Program-made: the position numbers and the translations under genes | From: Ashinkailepas kermadecensis | Taxonomy: Eukaryota > Arthropoda > Thecostraca > Neolepadidae | DNA: 64,000 bases | NCBI GenBank assembly: GCA_034440615.1 | Contig: JAOTOM010004747.1 | Coordinates: 350,001 to 414,000 of the forward strand | Direction: 5' to 3' | The notes under the pieces: generated by a model | What the model was told of the DNA's origin: nothing | What the model saw: the letters and a program-made list of their open reading frames with translations, nothing else | The model's database searches: none | In this document: positions 22,036 through 34,669 of the stretch, piece by piece | Layout of the letters: every line of letters begins with the position of its first letter | Numbering within the stretch: position 1 is the stretch's first letter

Positions 22036-23383
22036 GTGAGCTTGATTGTTGCGCAGTTCGTGAAGAGTGATATTTAAACCACCAGACAGTACCTTAAGGG
22101 ACAACATAATCCAATGGCAAGATTCTGTAGCATAGTGGACCACAACACCGAGATTGAAAACAATACATTGTTTGAAGACACGCTTACGTAGCTTGGCTTG
22201 AACTTGACGGATTATATTTGGCACGCAGTGTCAAGTAACACTAGTGGTACCGATGGTGCACAGAAATGAGGATGCCCAAGGCACCCTTCAATGTATGCGA
22301 GCGATTATTCGAGCTTTCGACTCCCATTGGCTTCACAATTAATGTCGAGAATTACAGAAATAGTGACACAACACTACCAGACATAAATACACTCGTGACA
22401 CATCCACCTAAATTGGTCTTTCATTTTTCTATTTGCTTCTGACGGAACGAATCCAAATCCATGCCGGCAAACCTTGCGTAATATCTGAAGATGTGCAACA
22501 CGTGAATTTGCCTGTTACCTGAACAAGATTTACAGTCATGAACAGAGAAGATGCGCCATATTCCGATGACCAAACATCCTGACAATGCACGGAATTATGT
22601 TCACTGCATTTAGCAGCCAAGAAGGTGAACTGTGTGCCTTTCTTTTGCCTGAAGAAGCTCATCAAGAAATATCCCTTGTCAAGGCCTATTTTAGCATGGT
22701 AACAGCGCGGCATTTGCCCCTCGGTCACCGATTTCCCACACAGTAATTACATGCTTGTCCATACACAAATCGTACACGAAACAGTTTGTGTTACAACTAC
22801 CACTAAGCCTATGAACATAATAAAATATGCATCATCACCTAGCGCCTATCCTTCGGGTTACCTTGACCTGCATGGCACCAAGATAAAACAAAAGTATCGA
22901 GCTTACCTAGGTGTACGAATAAAAATGGCTTAGCTATTTTTTTTCTCTTTTTTAAATAAAAATTGTCCCCATATCAGATGCAGCAGCAGCCTATCCTAAT
23001 TTGGCTGTATGCACCTTCATTGGGTCTTTCAGTGTGGGGCTTCCCTAGGTGAGCTGCCCATAGATCAGGACAGCCAACCCATGGGTGCCTCGGGATGCAA
23101 GCAAGAGATACAACAGAATGTGATTATACCAATACTATTACCATCCCTTCTGTATTTTATTTTTCTTTTTGCAGATAGACTACCACCAATTAGTAGAAAG
23201 GAAATGAGACCCCGGGAAAACTATGGACAGGTAGCAAGCTAGTAGCGCCCACGGAATTCCCAGGGTGACAAGTTGAAATGTTAGGGGATGTAACAAAGTT
23301 GGTTTTGGGGCATCTAAATCCCAGCCATTCAGTCCCCTCCCCGGCGCGCGCCGCGCCGCCGTTGCCAGTGGGTGATGTGATCG
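22036..23383. other. No recognisable gene
   Basis: AT-rich sequence without supported ORFs. A short GC block (23340-23360, CGGCGCGCGCCGCGCC) borders the LINE remnant that follows. Confidence 0.3.
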
Positions 23384-24953
23384 TCAGTGGGCGATGTAGG
23401 ACAAGTGATTATATTGTGGGAACCCTATGGACAGGCGTGTCGCCATAGCACATGGCAATGTATCATGTACAAATTTGTGCAGTATTAATATGTTTTGTTC
23501 CTGCACCATATCAGTGAACTTCAATATGTTGTACTGGATAAATAACTCATTTGTAGGATATGTGTAATGTTTATAATCAATAATCCGTAATGCACGTTTC
23601 TGGGATTTTATAATTTGGTCTAATCTTGTGGGATAATTATTACCCCAAATCACCGCACAGTAATTTATATAGGGAAGGATTAAAGAGTTATATAAGTACT
23701 TCAGTTCTCGACTTGTAATGAAATATTTTGCCCTCCCCATAATACCCAAGTTTCTACTAATGATGGCTGTGACATAATCGATGTGCCCATGCCAAGTCAA
23801 TTTTGCATCAAGCACTATGCCAAGATACTTGATTTGTTGTTTTCTGTTCACTTTTGCCAAATTGATCACTATATCTATGTCATTGCTGGGAGTTCCAGAA
23901 TATATTTGATAATTTGTCTTTGTTACATTTAGAGATAACCTATTTGCTTTGAACCATGTTGTTAGCTCAGGCACAATGCCATTCATTTTATTCTGTAATT
24001 CATCTATATTTCTAGCCTTGACAAGAATAGCTGTGTCATCAGCAAAGAAGTACATATTTGCTTGTTTTATCATTCTGGCCAAGTCATTGATATAAATGAT
24101 AAATAATAATGGTCCTAGAATGGAGCCTTGAGGAACACCCATAGAAATTAACTCTGGTTCAGATAACATCTCATATACTTTAGTTTGCTGATATCTATTT
24201 TTAAGATATGATTCTAATATCCTAAGTAGGAGACCTTCAACTCCAATGCACTGTAATTTCCTAACTAGTATGTCTGTGCTAACTGTCAAAGGCCTTTTTT
24301 AAATCAATATATAAGCCACACAAAATATCTCCATTTTCAATGGACTTCGTAATTTCATTATATAAATGCATAATGGGCATGTTTGTGCTATGATTTCTTC
24401 TGAAGCCGAATTGAAAAGGGCTTAGTACATCGTTTAATTCCAAATATGATGAAAGATAGGAGTGTAATATGTTTTCCAAAATTTTAGAGAATATAGGGAG
24501 TAAAGATATAGGTCGATAATTTGTGAATTTATGACGTTCTCCTGCCTTGAATATAGGTACAACAACTGCTTTCTTAAAATCGTCAGGAAATATTCCAGTT
24601 TGTAGACAGATATTAAGTAGATGGGTAATCTGTTTCAATATACTTTGATATGTAAGCATTACAATTTTTGTGTTGATTCCATCTATGCCACCTCCAACAG
24701 ATTTCAAGTTCCTAATAATTGATTCTACTTGAGCTTCATTGGTCCATATATTATCAGAAAACTTTGCATAGGTAGGTTCAGCTATGTATTCAGTACGATC
24801 TTTTTCTGTAGGTGCTATTTTTTGTTCTAGCCTTTCTCCAATAGAGACAAAGAAATTATTAAATGCATTTAAAAATGAGCTTGCTGTAGTAAGCTCATTT
24901 TGTGCACTGCGCGTGCACCGTGGCAGGTTTGGCATAAACTTATGCACACGCAA
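23384..24953 (-). pseudogene. CR1/Jockey-like LINE reverse transcriptase, frameshifted
   Basis: Two overlapping minus-strand ORFs make up one reverse transcriptase. The 224-codon part (24953-24279) has the finger/palm blocks: DGI, a KKAVVVPIFKAG block, NYRPISLLP, FQFGFR and the start of the first catalytic block, YIDLKKAFD. The 301-codon part (24289-23384) has GVPQGSILGPLLF and the catalytic FADDTAIL, then the thumb (KYLGIVLD). The frame changes inside the AAAAAAGG run near 24295 (T-run on the plus strand). The endonuclease and ORF1 are missing, so the copy is 5'-truncated. Apart from that one slip it is intact over 520 codons, so it is fairly young. It is more AT-rich than the LINEs at 26-34 kb and is a different family. 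Confidence 0.92.
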
Positions 24954-26417
24954 TCTATATTGGCTGAAACCTTACGGTTCCCGACTCCTATATCATATGA
25001 TAGATTATGCAACCATAGAGCAATAAGAGTGGGTAACATTAACATGTATTGCTAAAATGTATTGTCACTAGAAAAATGTGTCAATATTGGTATGATTTTT
25101 TTTCCAAATAGAACTCAAGTTCTAATTTGGTATGTTTTGGATTCCTCAATTAAACATCATAATAAAAATAGTCATTGCATATTTATTATCATTGGCTGTG
25201 CGTCCTCCGCTGCTTAACATTCGAAGGGACCGGTCGGCAACTCCATATTCGCCGTGCCGGACGGGTTCTTGAAAACAACCACCCGAATAACTTTCGGTCT
25301 ACATAAGCTGGGATAACATGCAAAGCACCGTTAGAAAGATAGCTCTGGTCATAGCGAGCCCGAAATATCACTCTGCACTTATACTAACAGAACTAAGCAT
25401 TAACATTATAGCCAAGCTTCCCGCTGTGGTGCAGGCTAGTTTACAATCAAACTGTAGGGGAACTGAAGTGATGCGCTCCATCTAGGTGTTGAATAGCGTA
25501 GCTTTGCTCTGTGACGAAGATACAAAAAGAAGATTTGGGTCAAATATAGCGTTGGCCGCTTGACGACCGTGATCAGGTGGCAAGGAAACACAGTAACAGA
25601 ACGTTGATATTTTAATGTATCGGCAGACAAGGGCTAACTGTTGACGCATCCTCCCGTGCAGCTTAGCCTAAATCGATGGTGACGTCAAGTTTCCAGACCT
25701 GTGACGGTAGTACATGCCTCGGCGACCAGCTGGTAAGTGGGATCAGTGGGGGCTTGCGTCACGCCCTTCGCTCGACCAATGCTACCCGCAACCGACAGAT
25801 AGGCATGGACATTACCGTATGTACAAGAGTAAACACGGTATAATCAACTCAGTCGCTACATGACATATGATAATTAACCAATTATGGTTCGCTATTTACA
25901 TGAAATTTATTCAATGCAGAGTAAATTAATAAGCGAGACAGCCGACCTGCAAGCTGTCCTTCCATAGACTAAATGTTCCCGAGCAATGGCAGTGCGAGGC
26001 CAAAACAGTGTAAATTGTGCGTGACATTAATATTACTGTATCTATGGTTAGCGTTGGTCGCATTTTGAACTCAGAACAGGAGCGATTAAGTGAACACTTC
26101 CGAGGAATTACCTTAAAATAAATGTTCTTTTTTACCGCAAAACCCCGCTGGCCTCTATGAATCAGGGGCGTATATAGGCTTCGGATTCGGTGGGCATGTA
26201 AGGCGCTAAGAGAAGCTGGCATTACGGTTCATTGTAAGTCTGGCGCCGTACAATAGTATAGAGCCAAACACTGCCCGGCAATTTGCCCTTAATTTCTCTG
26301 TTGTCCACTGCAATTCCATTGTAAAATGACATGTAAAGGGGCATTAAAATTATAGTTTTTAGGTGTCGCTTCTGGATATTAGCCCCCAAGCCCCGGGCAC
26401 GGAGAGACAGAAACACG
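24954..26417. other. No recognisable gene
   Basis: AT-rich, short ORFs only. CAGGGGCGTATATAGG at 26163 resembles a transposon end but no partner was found. Confidence 0.3.
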
Positions 26418-27845
26418 TCAGGATGTACGTCCCCGGGCTCCCAAGTCCGGGGCTACAGGATGTACCTCAACTCCAGGCGGTCTGGTCACCGGTGTAGCGG
26501 CCAGGGGATGTCTGGATGTCTGGGGGAGCGAGCGGGTGGTGGACTGGCATGCTGAGGTCGGGTAGGAGGATGTGGTGGTTGTGTTGGAGGTATGGTGCAT
26601 GGAAGCAGGTGACAAGGATTTGAGTATATAGGATGGTGCCAAGGAGCGTGTAGATATGGAGCTGGATGAAGAAGTGAGGCGTGAGTGGTTTGAGACGGGC
26701 TGGGTATTGACGGATTGGAGGACTTCGGAAGTGGGCGACGATGAGGTGCCGGGGACTTGCTGGGGCGCTTCCCCCGCTGTGTCTCACGCCACTCTCCCCT
26801 CGGGCTCCAGGGGGACCGTGGCGGGGAGCTCAGCGGGCGACATCCCGTGTCTAGAACTTTCTGCATGTGTGCGAGGTATGAAGGCGACCTCGCTCGTTCT
26901 TCGCATGCAGGTTGGGTTTAGTGGCAATACCGGTAAGAGTCACTGTCCCCTTCGATGGAAAGGTACTTCGCCCCGTGAGCTGGCTACAAGCCATGCTGAA
27001 GGACCGGATAAGCGTTCAGAGCTGTGCGACGAGATCTGCGGCACTACATCTCTGCATTTGTAACGGTGCAAGTGTGGCTGTTTGCCTTAGCAATAGGTGA
27101 TTAGGTGAGCTGATTCGTACGCCTGCTTGGTCTCACGAAACGACAGGTTTCTCGTGGCCTTGATAGACGATCTCTTTTTACTTTACGTACGTCGGGCAGG
27201 CTCGGTGGTTTGTAGTGCGGCACCTGATCACTCCCACAATTGGTGCAACACGGTTTGTCAGCGATACACTGCTGGCTTTCGTGTTCAGGTGATGAGCACC
27301 TGCCGCAGAGCGGGCGATTTATACAGCTTTGCCTGGTGTGTCCGAATCTCTGGCAACGGGAACACCTCTTCGGGTTGGGCATGAACAGGCGAACCTTCAC
27401 TCTGCCATATCCCACACGAATATCGGATGGCAGGTCAGGTCGGCTGAAAGTGAAGATGATGTCATTGATTGGTACCATTGTGGTACACTTACGAACTCTC
27501 ATGCGTAGAGATTGTCACTCCAAACTCTTCCAAGCCCTCCACAATATCATCGTCGCTGACGTCTAGAAGGTCGCAACAGCTTACAATACCTTTCATCGTT
27601 TTTAGTCGGATGTGGGAAACTGACGACGGGATAGCCACATCATGGCTCTCCTCACGGTCACGGATCGTGTACTTAAGGTCTGCCACTGCCATGGCCTTTT
27701 CTGCGCCCTCGCTGCGTCCAAACTCTACCTCAAGTCTACCGTCTCTCAATCGCTCGCATCTCAAATGGTGGGTGGACCCAAATCTGTCACAGCCGTCACG
27801 ACGCTGGGAGGGTGACAAAGTTGCCAGCGGCATTGATGGTTCCAA
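26418..27845 (-). pseudogene. LINE B ORF1 (Gag-like, zinc knuckles), broken
   Basis: ORF1 of Jockey-type LINEs encodes an RNA-binding Gag-like protein. Here 27845-27489 gives the N-terminal part, with an ATLSPSQRRDGCDRFG start and a DVSDDDIVEGLEEFGV block. The frame then shifts near 27495 into 27502-27101. That segment carries VGYGRVKVRLF and three cysteine clusters: CSRCQRFGHTRQSC, CGRCSSPEHESQQC and CCTNC. Downstream, frames at 26866-26418 are proline-rich and read the tail in pieces. The same order is present in LINE A, at roughly half identity. Not functional. Confidence 0.85.
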
Positions 27846-28390
27846 TGCTTTGAAGATGAGTGTGGGAAGCGTTGGATTGAACAGTACGATTTGTGAGGCG
27901 CCTGTACCTGTTTTTGTTTGGGTTTGTCATACATATTTGTTATTTGGTTCGGCTTCTCACGACCCTCCCCGGGGGGTCAACTAGGAGGACGCCAGATCAC
28001 CGAGAAGCTATACGGGGCGGGCAGCGCCTTCGCACGACCGGGAGAGAGGCTCCCCATCCCAGCCGAGCTACAGCGCCGCCCACCCCTTGACCAAGGCCGG
28101 CCGGGCGGAAGGGGCTCGGACAGAGTCCTGACCCGAGGCCCGAGGCAGCCTGGCACTTGACCCGCATGGGGCCCTACGGGACCGCCCACTCATCCGGGAT
28201 ATCGGAACCAAGGTGTGTTGCTCCCCCGTCACAACTAGCACCGTGCGACGGGAGACATCAGCCTCTAGGACTCAGTCAACCCCGGGGGAAGGGCCGAAGG
28301 GGCGCAACTACCCTGATAACACTGAGCGGATGGGTGGACCAGGGGAAGATGACCTACTTGCTCGTGACCCGGGAGAGATTGTTGTTGCAT
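26418..28390 (-). mobile_element. LINE copy B: 5' UTR and ORF1 only
   Basis: The minus-strand element starts near 28390. Its 5' UTR (about 27960-28390) matches the 5' UTR of LINE A (33300-33800) in long blocks, e.g. CAGCGCCGCCCACCCCTTGA and AACTAGCACCGT. It continues through ORF1 and stops in the proline-rich region near 26418, at a GVEV...APDLGA motif that LINE A has near 31890. ORF2 is absent, which is unusual because LINEs normally lose their 5' end, not the 3' end. Its 5' end lies about 50 bases from the 3' hairpin of LINE A. Confidence 0.75.
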
Positions 28391-28445
28391 GATTGGTTAG
28401 TTGTTTGGGCCTAAGAGGATTGATTGATTGATTGTTTGGGCTTAG

Positions 28446-28479
28446 GGGCGCATCAACTGCTCCTGGTTATGTAGCGCCC
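28446..28479 (-). repeat. LINE A 3'-terminal hairpin
   Basis: Outer stem GGGCGC (28446-28451) with GCGCCC (28474-28479); inner stem AACT (28455-28458) with GGTT (28465-28468). Compared with the copies at 2521 and 40246 (GACT/GGTC), both sides of one inner base pair have changed (G-C to A-T), which keeps the stem. On the minus strand the hairpin is followed by CCTAAGCCC and an AATC repeat tail. Confidence 0.85.
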
Positions 28480-28619
28480 ATAACTTGTTTTTTTTTCACA
28501 TTACACTAGGCGGCAGGAGTCTATTTTCGGAAGGGATAGATTACGGCGAACTGAGCGGTCGATATATATATCGGTATATTTGTCCTGTCTAGATGATCTC
28601 CGAATTGTCACCTAAAACG

Positions 28620-31474
28620 TCACAGTACGACCATTCGTGGCAATTGGAACCGAAGTGACGTCTTCGTTCTACCGTGAAGTTGGGGCATGAAAACGGTATA
28701 TGTCGAACTGTCATCGGTGAGCCACATCGGGAACAGCATGGCTTCGCCTCCCTTCTCAAAAGGTAACCGTGCGTTGCATGTGTGCCCTATTCTCAGGCGT
28801 GCCAGAATCACCTCTTCTCTCCTACATTTTCTTAGCGATGATGTCCATGGTGCCAGAACTGGCTTGATGGTCCGGAATTTGTTTGAAATTTGGGAATTCC
28901 AGCTTTCTTGCCACTTTCCTTTGAGGAAAGCATTTATATTTGCGTAGTAATCTCTGGCTGGGAGGGGTAGAGCTCGAACCCTACGTGACTGCGCGGCACG
29001 CTTGGCAGCAGCGTCAGCCAGCTCATTTCCCGTGATGCCGGTATGGCTCGGTATCCAGCACAGGATAATCCTCAGCTTCGAGCGGATAAGAGATCGATAT
29101 AACATTAAAAGAGTTGCTCTATCAGCTCCGTAGTCAGTTCGTGAGACACACTTCATTATATTCATTGCACGGAAGCACTTATCTCGCAGAGTATTGACAT
29201 GGTCGCTGTATGATAGCCGGTTGTCGAAAATGACGCCGAGAAAGCGGGCCGACGGCCGCACAGGTATTTGCTGTCCATATAACCGAACTACCATCTCCGG
29301 ACAGCGGTGACGACGTCGGCAGAAGTGGACGGCAACCGTCTTCGAGGTAGAAAATCGAACACCGTTCACGATGGTCCATTTTTCAAGACACGCTATGGCC
29401 ATCTGTAGCTGTCTTGCCATGGATGGCAATCGCGTCGCACAGGACCAAATAGCCAAGTCATCAACAAAGAGTGACCTACCTATACTTGTTGAGAGGCCGT
29501 TTTCAATGTCATTCATCAAAATTGCAAACAACGCGACGCTAAGTACGCTCCCCTGTGGGACACCGTTCTCCTGCACAAAACGTGGAGACACATGGTTTCC
29601 GACGCGGACGCGGAAGGTACGATCACACAGGAAGTTTAAAAAAAAAAAATTCCCATAGGTCCGCGTATTCCGTGGTTCCAAACTTTCGTAAGTATCCCGT
29701 ATCGCCACACCGTGTCATAAGCAGCTTCAATACCGAAAAATTGCTCCCAGGTGGCTGTTTTGCATGAAGTTGTGCCTTATTTCTCTGTCTAGTCGTAAAA
29801 CGTGATCCAGAGCGCTGATTTTTCCTGAACCCACACTGTGAGCCTGTGAGAATGCCTTCTTTCTCGAGAAACCAACTAAGGCGAATGTTTATCATCCGCT
29901 CCATGAGCTTACAGACGCACGATGTCAGAGAGATTGGCAGATAATGTAAGAGGATCGCGGCCAGTCTTGCCTGGTTTCACGATAGGGATTATAATGGCTT
30001 CTCGCCAAGAGGAGGGAAAATCGCCGCCGAGCCACAATGAGTCGAAAGAGGCAAGAAAGGAGATACGAGCGCAGGACGGAAGGCGCGTTAGCATGTCGTT
30101 GTAGATTCCATCAGGGCCCTCCGACGTAGTCCGGAGTGATCCGATGGCGAAAGTTAGTTCTTTCATTGTAAAACGACGATTGTATGAATGGCGCACAGAG
30201 GTGGTAAAATCAACTGGCATCGACTCACATGCAGCTTTGTGGCGTAAGAACTCAGGATGATCAGTGCTGCCTCGACTTCTTTGTGCTAGAGCACGACCAA
30301 TCTCATATGCAACTTCCGCAGGGTGATTGAAGTCCTGGTCGGCTATTCGCAACACAGGAAGGGGGACTGAATAGTATGTACCGGCAATTCTTTTTACTCG
30401 AGACCACACCTGTGACGAGGAGCTAGACCGATTCAGAGCAGTGATATATGCCCTACATGATGCACGTTTGGCTTCTGAAATGGTACGACGTACCACCGCT
30501 CTCGCCTTTCGAAACAAGATGAGATTATTTGTGGTACTATTGTGATTGAATGCTTTGAATGCGCGGCGTCGTGCCCGAATGGCATCTCGGCATGCAGTGG
30601 TCCACCACGGGACAGGGGTTCGACGAGGGGATCCGGACGTTTTCGGAATGCACCCTGGTGTTGCCTCTAAAAGTAGCGATGTGAATCTATCTATTGAGTG
30701 TAGGTCTTGTCCAGTAGGACTGGAGAATGTGTCCTTGAGTCGATCTTCGAATTTGTCCCGGTCAGCCTTGCGTAGGTTCCATCGCTGGGGTCTGATACCC
30801 AAGATTGAGTCTCCTCTATATGTCAGCCAGATGGGAAAATGGTCACTACCCATGGGGTCGTCAGATACTGACCAGTCAAAATATTGTGCCAGTTGTGGGC
30901 TACACAGACTAAAATCTAGAGCCAAGGTATGCCCAGTTGGCATCGTTAAGTGGGTGCGAGTGCCTGTGCTTAAAACGCATAACGATTCTTCCATGATGAA
31001 CGACTGCAAGATGCGACCTCTCGTGTTCACATTTTCGCAGCCCCACATAGTGTGGTGCGAGTTAAAATCCCATAAAACCAAAAAAGGGGAGGGTAGTTCT
31101 AAAATTAACCGGACGAGCTCACCTCGGGTAAAACCAGTCCCAGGAGGTAGATATATAGAACATATCGTTATAGAAATACTACCTAACTGGATGCGCGCTG
31201 CTACTGCTTGGAGGTCTGTCTTTAGCACGACCTCTCTAGCTCCGACACTATTGTGAACAGCCAGCATCACTCCACCGTGCGCAATTGTGTCAGTCAGTAG
31301 GTCCTTCCGAAACACTGCGTACTCCTTCAAGGTGCAGGAAATGTTAGGTCGCAGCTTGCTCTCTTGAAGGCACACAGCGACAGGGCAGTGCTGATTTAAG
31401 ATAACCTGGATCTCCTGGGCACTGTTCTTAAAACCTCTGCAGTTCCATTGTAAAAAGGACTGCTTGGGAAACAT
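28620..31474 (-). pseudogene. LINE A ORF2 (endonuclease-RT-RNase H), broken
   Basis: ORF2 of a Jockey-type LINE would nick target DNA and copy the element RNA. 31474-29909 (521 codons) starts with the APE endonuclease: LQWNCRG (residues 8-14), CLQESKL, FNSHH and SDHFPIW. It then enters the RT with EGPDGI and AIIIPIVKPGK. A frameshift near 29945 moves to 29904-29623 (LTGSQCGFRK). A second, at the A-run 29639-29648, moves to 29708-28620. That part has ENGVPQGSVLS, a catalytic FVDDLAI, KTVAVHF and FLGVIFD. It then jumps directly from LMLYRSLIRSKL to ILCWIPSHTGITGNELAD. The RT thumb and first half of RNase H (about 200 residues in relatives) are missing near 29075. Cannot be active. Confidence 0.93.
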
Positions 31475-31739
31475 TTAAAGTTTCACTAGAAGGGATATTG
31501 CAGCTCTGTTCAAATCTTCATCCAGACACAGACAGACGCTCCAAGTATTGTCAGAGCTCTTCTGAACATAGCGCTAAACGTCCGTCCTCGGATTGTGCGG
31601 CTCCAGGACGCGACCATCCACAGAACTCGGCCGACTGCGCGGTCGGGATCGCGGAATACTGCCTTCCGTGGGAGACGTCTCCCACGTAGGTGGTCGCTTC
31701 GCTGGCCGACTGGAGGTTGCTGGTGAATAATTTGGTGTG

Positions 31740-33110
31740 CGATTCTCACCAACCCTGGGTGGTGTGGGAGGTGGACTGTCGCCCTGGCACCGGTGAGGGT
31801 GCCGTTGGGGGCGACGGTCTCTTGGACTTGGCACCAACAGATGCCCCTTGCGTGTGGTGCCGGGCTGCCCTGCCCGCAGCTCCGAGATCGGGCGCTCCAG
31901 ATAAAACTTCAATCCCGGGAGCTCGGACCTTGGGTGGTTCCACTGGTGGATGGCGCGAGGACGCACCAACCTCTGTCCCAACGGGGGTCGCTCCCACCCG
32001 CCGACCAGTGAGGTCAACGGGCGGAGTAGTCCCTGTCGCAACGGCAGGGGGCACAAGTGACGCGGTGGGTTTCAGGTACCGCGTCTTCAGTTGGTGCTTC
32101 ACGGGCACCATCGTGGAGGGGATCACGGCTGCCCCGGCGGCACGACCGTGTGCTTCAGGCGTTTTTGTGGATGTTTCAGCATCTGCCTCCTGGAGGCGAG
32201 GCGTTTGAGTATTAGGGACCAAGCCTTGTTCCGGCAAGGAAGTGCACACGAGTCCAAATGATCGCAATAACTCACTAAGCTGAGCTAAAAGCTGGGGAGC
32301 ACTGGGAGGATCCCGGTGAGTGGTGGCGGGTTGAGTACCTTTTACTTTAGCTGCATAGGATACTGTAGGGTGGGTGTCCATGTAGATCTCCCTCGCCTGT
32401 CGATATGATATCTGTTTAGTGCATTTCAGTGCAAGTATTTCTCTCTCTTTGACATGTACTGGACAGGCTCTGTCGTAGGCCGCATGCGGGGTCTGCCCCT
32501 GGCCACAATTTATACACCACAGCTCTTCAGTGTCGCAAGTTTCGCCGGCGTGTTCTGATGCGCCACATCTACCACAAGTCGGGTGACCACGGCAATACTG
32601 GGTGGTGTGCCCGTACCTTTGGCAGCGAAAACACCGCATATGGTTCGGGACGAAGACGCGAACCTTCACCTTCACGTAACCAACATACACTGCAACGGGC
32701 ATGTCTGTGGAGTTAAAAGTTAACACAACATTGTTCGTACTTTGTAGGTCGTTTTCGCGCCTCACCTTGATCCTTCTAGCTTACACGACACCGTACTCAG
32801 ATAAGCCATCGACAATTTCCGCATCAGAGACGTCCCTCAGATCAAAACAGTTTATAACACCCTTTGAGAAGTTTTTGTCTTGTGTGGTTCAACTAAAATA
32901 GGTACCGTGACATCGCGCCTCCTGCCCTGCTCTCGTACGCTGTACTTAAATTCAGTTAATAACAAAGTTTTCCTCGCATCCTCAGTCCTTCGAAATTCTA
33001 CTTCAATTGCTCCATCCCTCCATTTCTCGCATAGAAGTACGTCGCCAAGCAGGTCACATCCCCGCTTCCGTTCAAATGGTGAGAGTGCAGATAACGTTTT
33101 TCCAGGTTCG
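31740..33110 (-). pseudogene. LINE A ORF1 (Gag-like, zinc knuckles), broken
   Basis: The N-terminal part (about 33090-32780) reads LSALSPFERKRGCDLLG...VEFRRTEDA...DLRDVSDAEIVDGL and aligns with LINE B ORF1. It ends at an in-frame TAA near 32779. The main ORF (32765-31746, 339 codons) has VGYVKVKVRVF followed by CFRCQRYGHTTQYC, CGRCGASEHAGETC and CINC. A Pro/Thr/Ser-rich tail follows, with GIEVLSGAPDLGA near 31890. A possible extension in another frame (31752-31510) suggests a second frameshift near the 3' end. The role would be RNA binding and particle formation. Confidence 0.88.
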
Positions 33111-33810
33111 GTTTACTTGAGGATCAACACACGCGGTGACGGCAGCCTAGACTCTGAGCTAGCGCTGTTAGAGATCACGGGGCGGGACGGTGGGTACTGA
33201 GGGCGATAGGCCTCTGCAGGTGTTGGGCAGGTGTTACGGCTTACGGTAGGCAAGCCGGCGTTCTGGTCCTTGGTGAGAGGTCCAGGGAGGGTATGTTTTT
33301 GGAAGTTGCCATAGAGTGTGTTTGGTTTCGGGTCCTCGTGGCGCCCCGCCACATAGGGGCCCTACTGGGGGGACGCCTGAGTCCCGCGGACGGGAGGACG
33401 CCAGGCGCCCGAAGAGCTTTACGGGGCAGGCGGCGCCTTCGCACGGCCGGGAGAGAGAGACTCACCACCCCGGCCGCACTACAGCGCCGCCCACCCCTTG
33501 ACCCCGGCCGACCGGTCCGGCAAGCACCAGGCCGAAGCCTGTACCCCAGACCGAGGCGACCTGTCACTTGGCCCGCGTGAGGTCCCACGGGCCCGCCCGC
33601 CCCTCCGGGATATCGGGACCAAAGAGGAGTGTTGGTCCCCCGTCGCAACTAGCACCGTACGACGGGGGACCTCAGCCTCCAGGACTCCGTCAACCCCGGG
33701 GGACCGGCCGAGGAGGCGTGACTACCCCGATAAAACTGAGCGGACGGGTATACCAGGGGAAGCTGGCCTACCTGCTCGTGATAAGGGAGGGGTTGGTGTT
33801 GTAGGGTTGG
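33111..33810 (-). other. 5' UTR of LINE A
   Basis: GC-rich, with long blocks shared with 27960-28390 (LINE B), so it is part of the element and not unique host DNA. A possible ORF1 start lies inside it (MAGRHEDP, minus strand from 33352). An internal promoter is expected here for this class, but I see no decisive motif. Confidence 0.7.
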
Positions 33811-34004
33811 ATGACAGACATACAACGGGTTGCTGGCACGGGGTGGATGCTGGAATTTGAAGAGATGGATAGACGATGGAGACTACATGAGTCCCCGGAA
33901 ACACCTCCGTGTAACCACACCCCTTATCGGGGCGGCTGTGTTACCCCGAGGGAGCGCCAATTCCCTGGCCAGCCGGGGAACGAGGCTGACCCCACTGCGG
34001 GGTG

Positions 34005-34053
34005 GGCCTAAGAGGAGCATCGACTGAGTTAATAATACAGCGCCCACTGTTGC
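34005..34053 (-). repeat. Degenerate LINE 3' hairpin
   Basis: GGGCCTAAGAGGAGCATCGA and CAGCGCCCACTGTTG recall the LINE 3' tail (CTTAGGGGCGCATCGACTG...AGCGCCC), with the left outer stem damaged. It lies upstream of the LINE A 5' end, as LINE A's own hairpin lies upstream of LINE B. Confidence 0.5.
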
Positions 34054-34129
34054 AGGGTTGGATGGAGAAAATAATGAGGGATGTTGACAGCGAATGGACA
34101 TTGGGATGGGGAAAGGAAGCACAACTAAA

Positions 34130-34235
34130 TTTCGCGTGCTAGCCAAGCACGTTACCAGCCGAAGCTGGCGCCCTTGCGGGGCTAGGGGTCGAGTGCTCGC
34201 CAAGCACGTTACCAGCCATAGGTGGTGCCCTTACA
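34130..34235. repeat. Two-copy tandem duplication
   Basis: GCCAAGCACGTTACCAGCC occurs at about 34142 and 34199, each followed by a related GGTGCCCTT/GGCGCCCTT block, with a period near 57 bases. No coding role. Confidence 0.7.
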
Positions 34236-34669
34236 TGCGAGACATTGAGATGAACGCTACTGAATTCACCCTACTTGCAGCTTTTTCAAGTGAGGGAGCT
34301 CCGCACAATGGGCATCCAATGCTCTTGGCATTCTCATCGTACATCCCTCTCTTTTCCATTATTCTCCGTCGCATCTCTTCCAGCCGATAAGATGGCAAAC
34401 ATGAAGTTCATCATGACAGGCATGCGTCACCACTCTTTGCGTTCCGCAATGTTTACAGGAAATAAAAGAAGCGAATGTGAACCAGATGCATTCGATTTCA
34501 GAAAAGCACGTAAGACCGGTTTCAGAAAAGCACGTAAGCACGTAAGACAGCAAACCGGCTGGTGTGGCAGTTTACCCTGCACTGTGTGAACATGGTGCAC
34601 GTGCACGAGCACAATCACACCTGCTTGTAAGAACCTGAGAAGCCGATACATTTATCGTTGCGTGCTCCA

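Larger units (their letters stand above)
28440..33810 (-). mobile_element. LINE copy A (Jockey-like), near full length
   Basis: Order on the minus strand: 5' UTR (about 33810-33110), ORF1 with zinc knuckles (about 33110-31740), ORF2 (31474-28620), 3' UTR with a hairpin (28479-28446) and an AATC repeat tail (28437-28420). Presence of both ends, an APE-type endonuclease, reverse transcriptase and RNase H remnants puts it in the Jockey superclade. It is dead: stop codons, frameshifts and an internal ORF2 deletion. The neighbouring LINE B is related but clearly diverged, so both derive from an older family rather than one recent burst. Confidence 0.85.
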
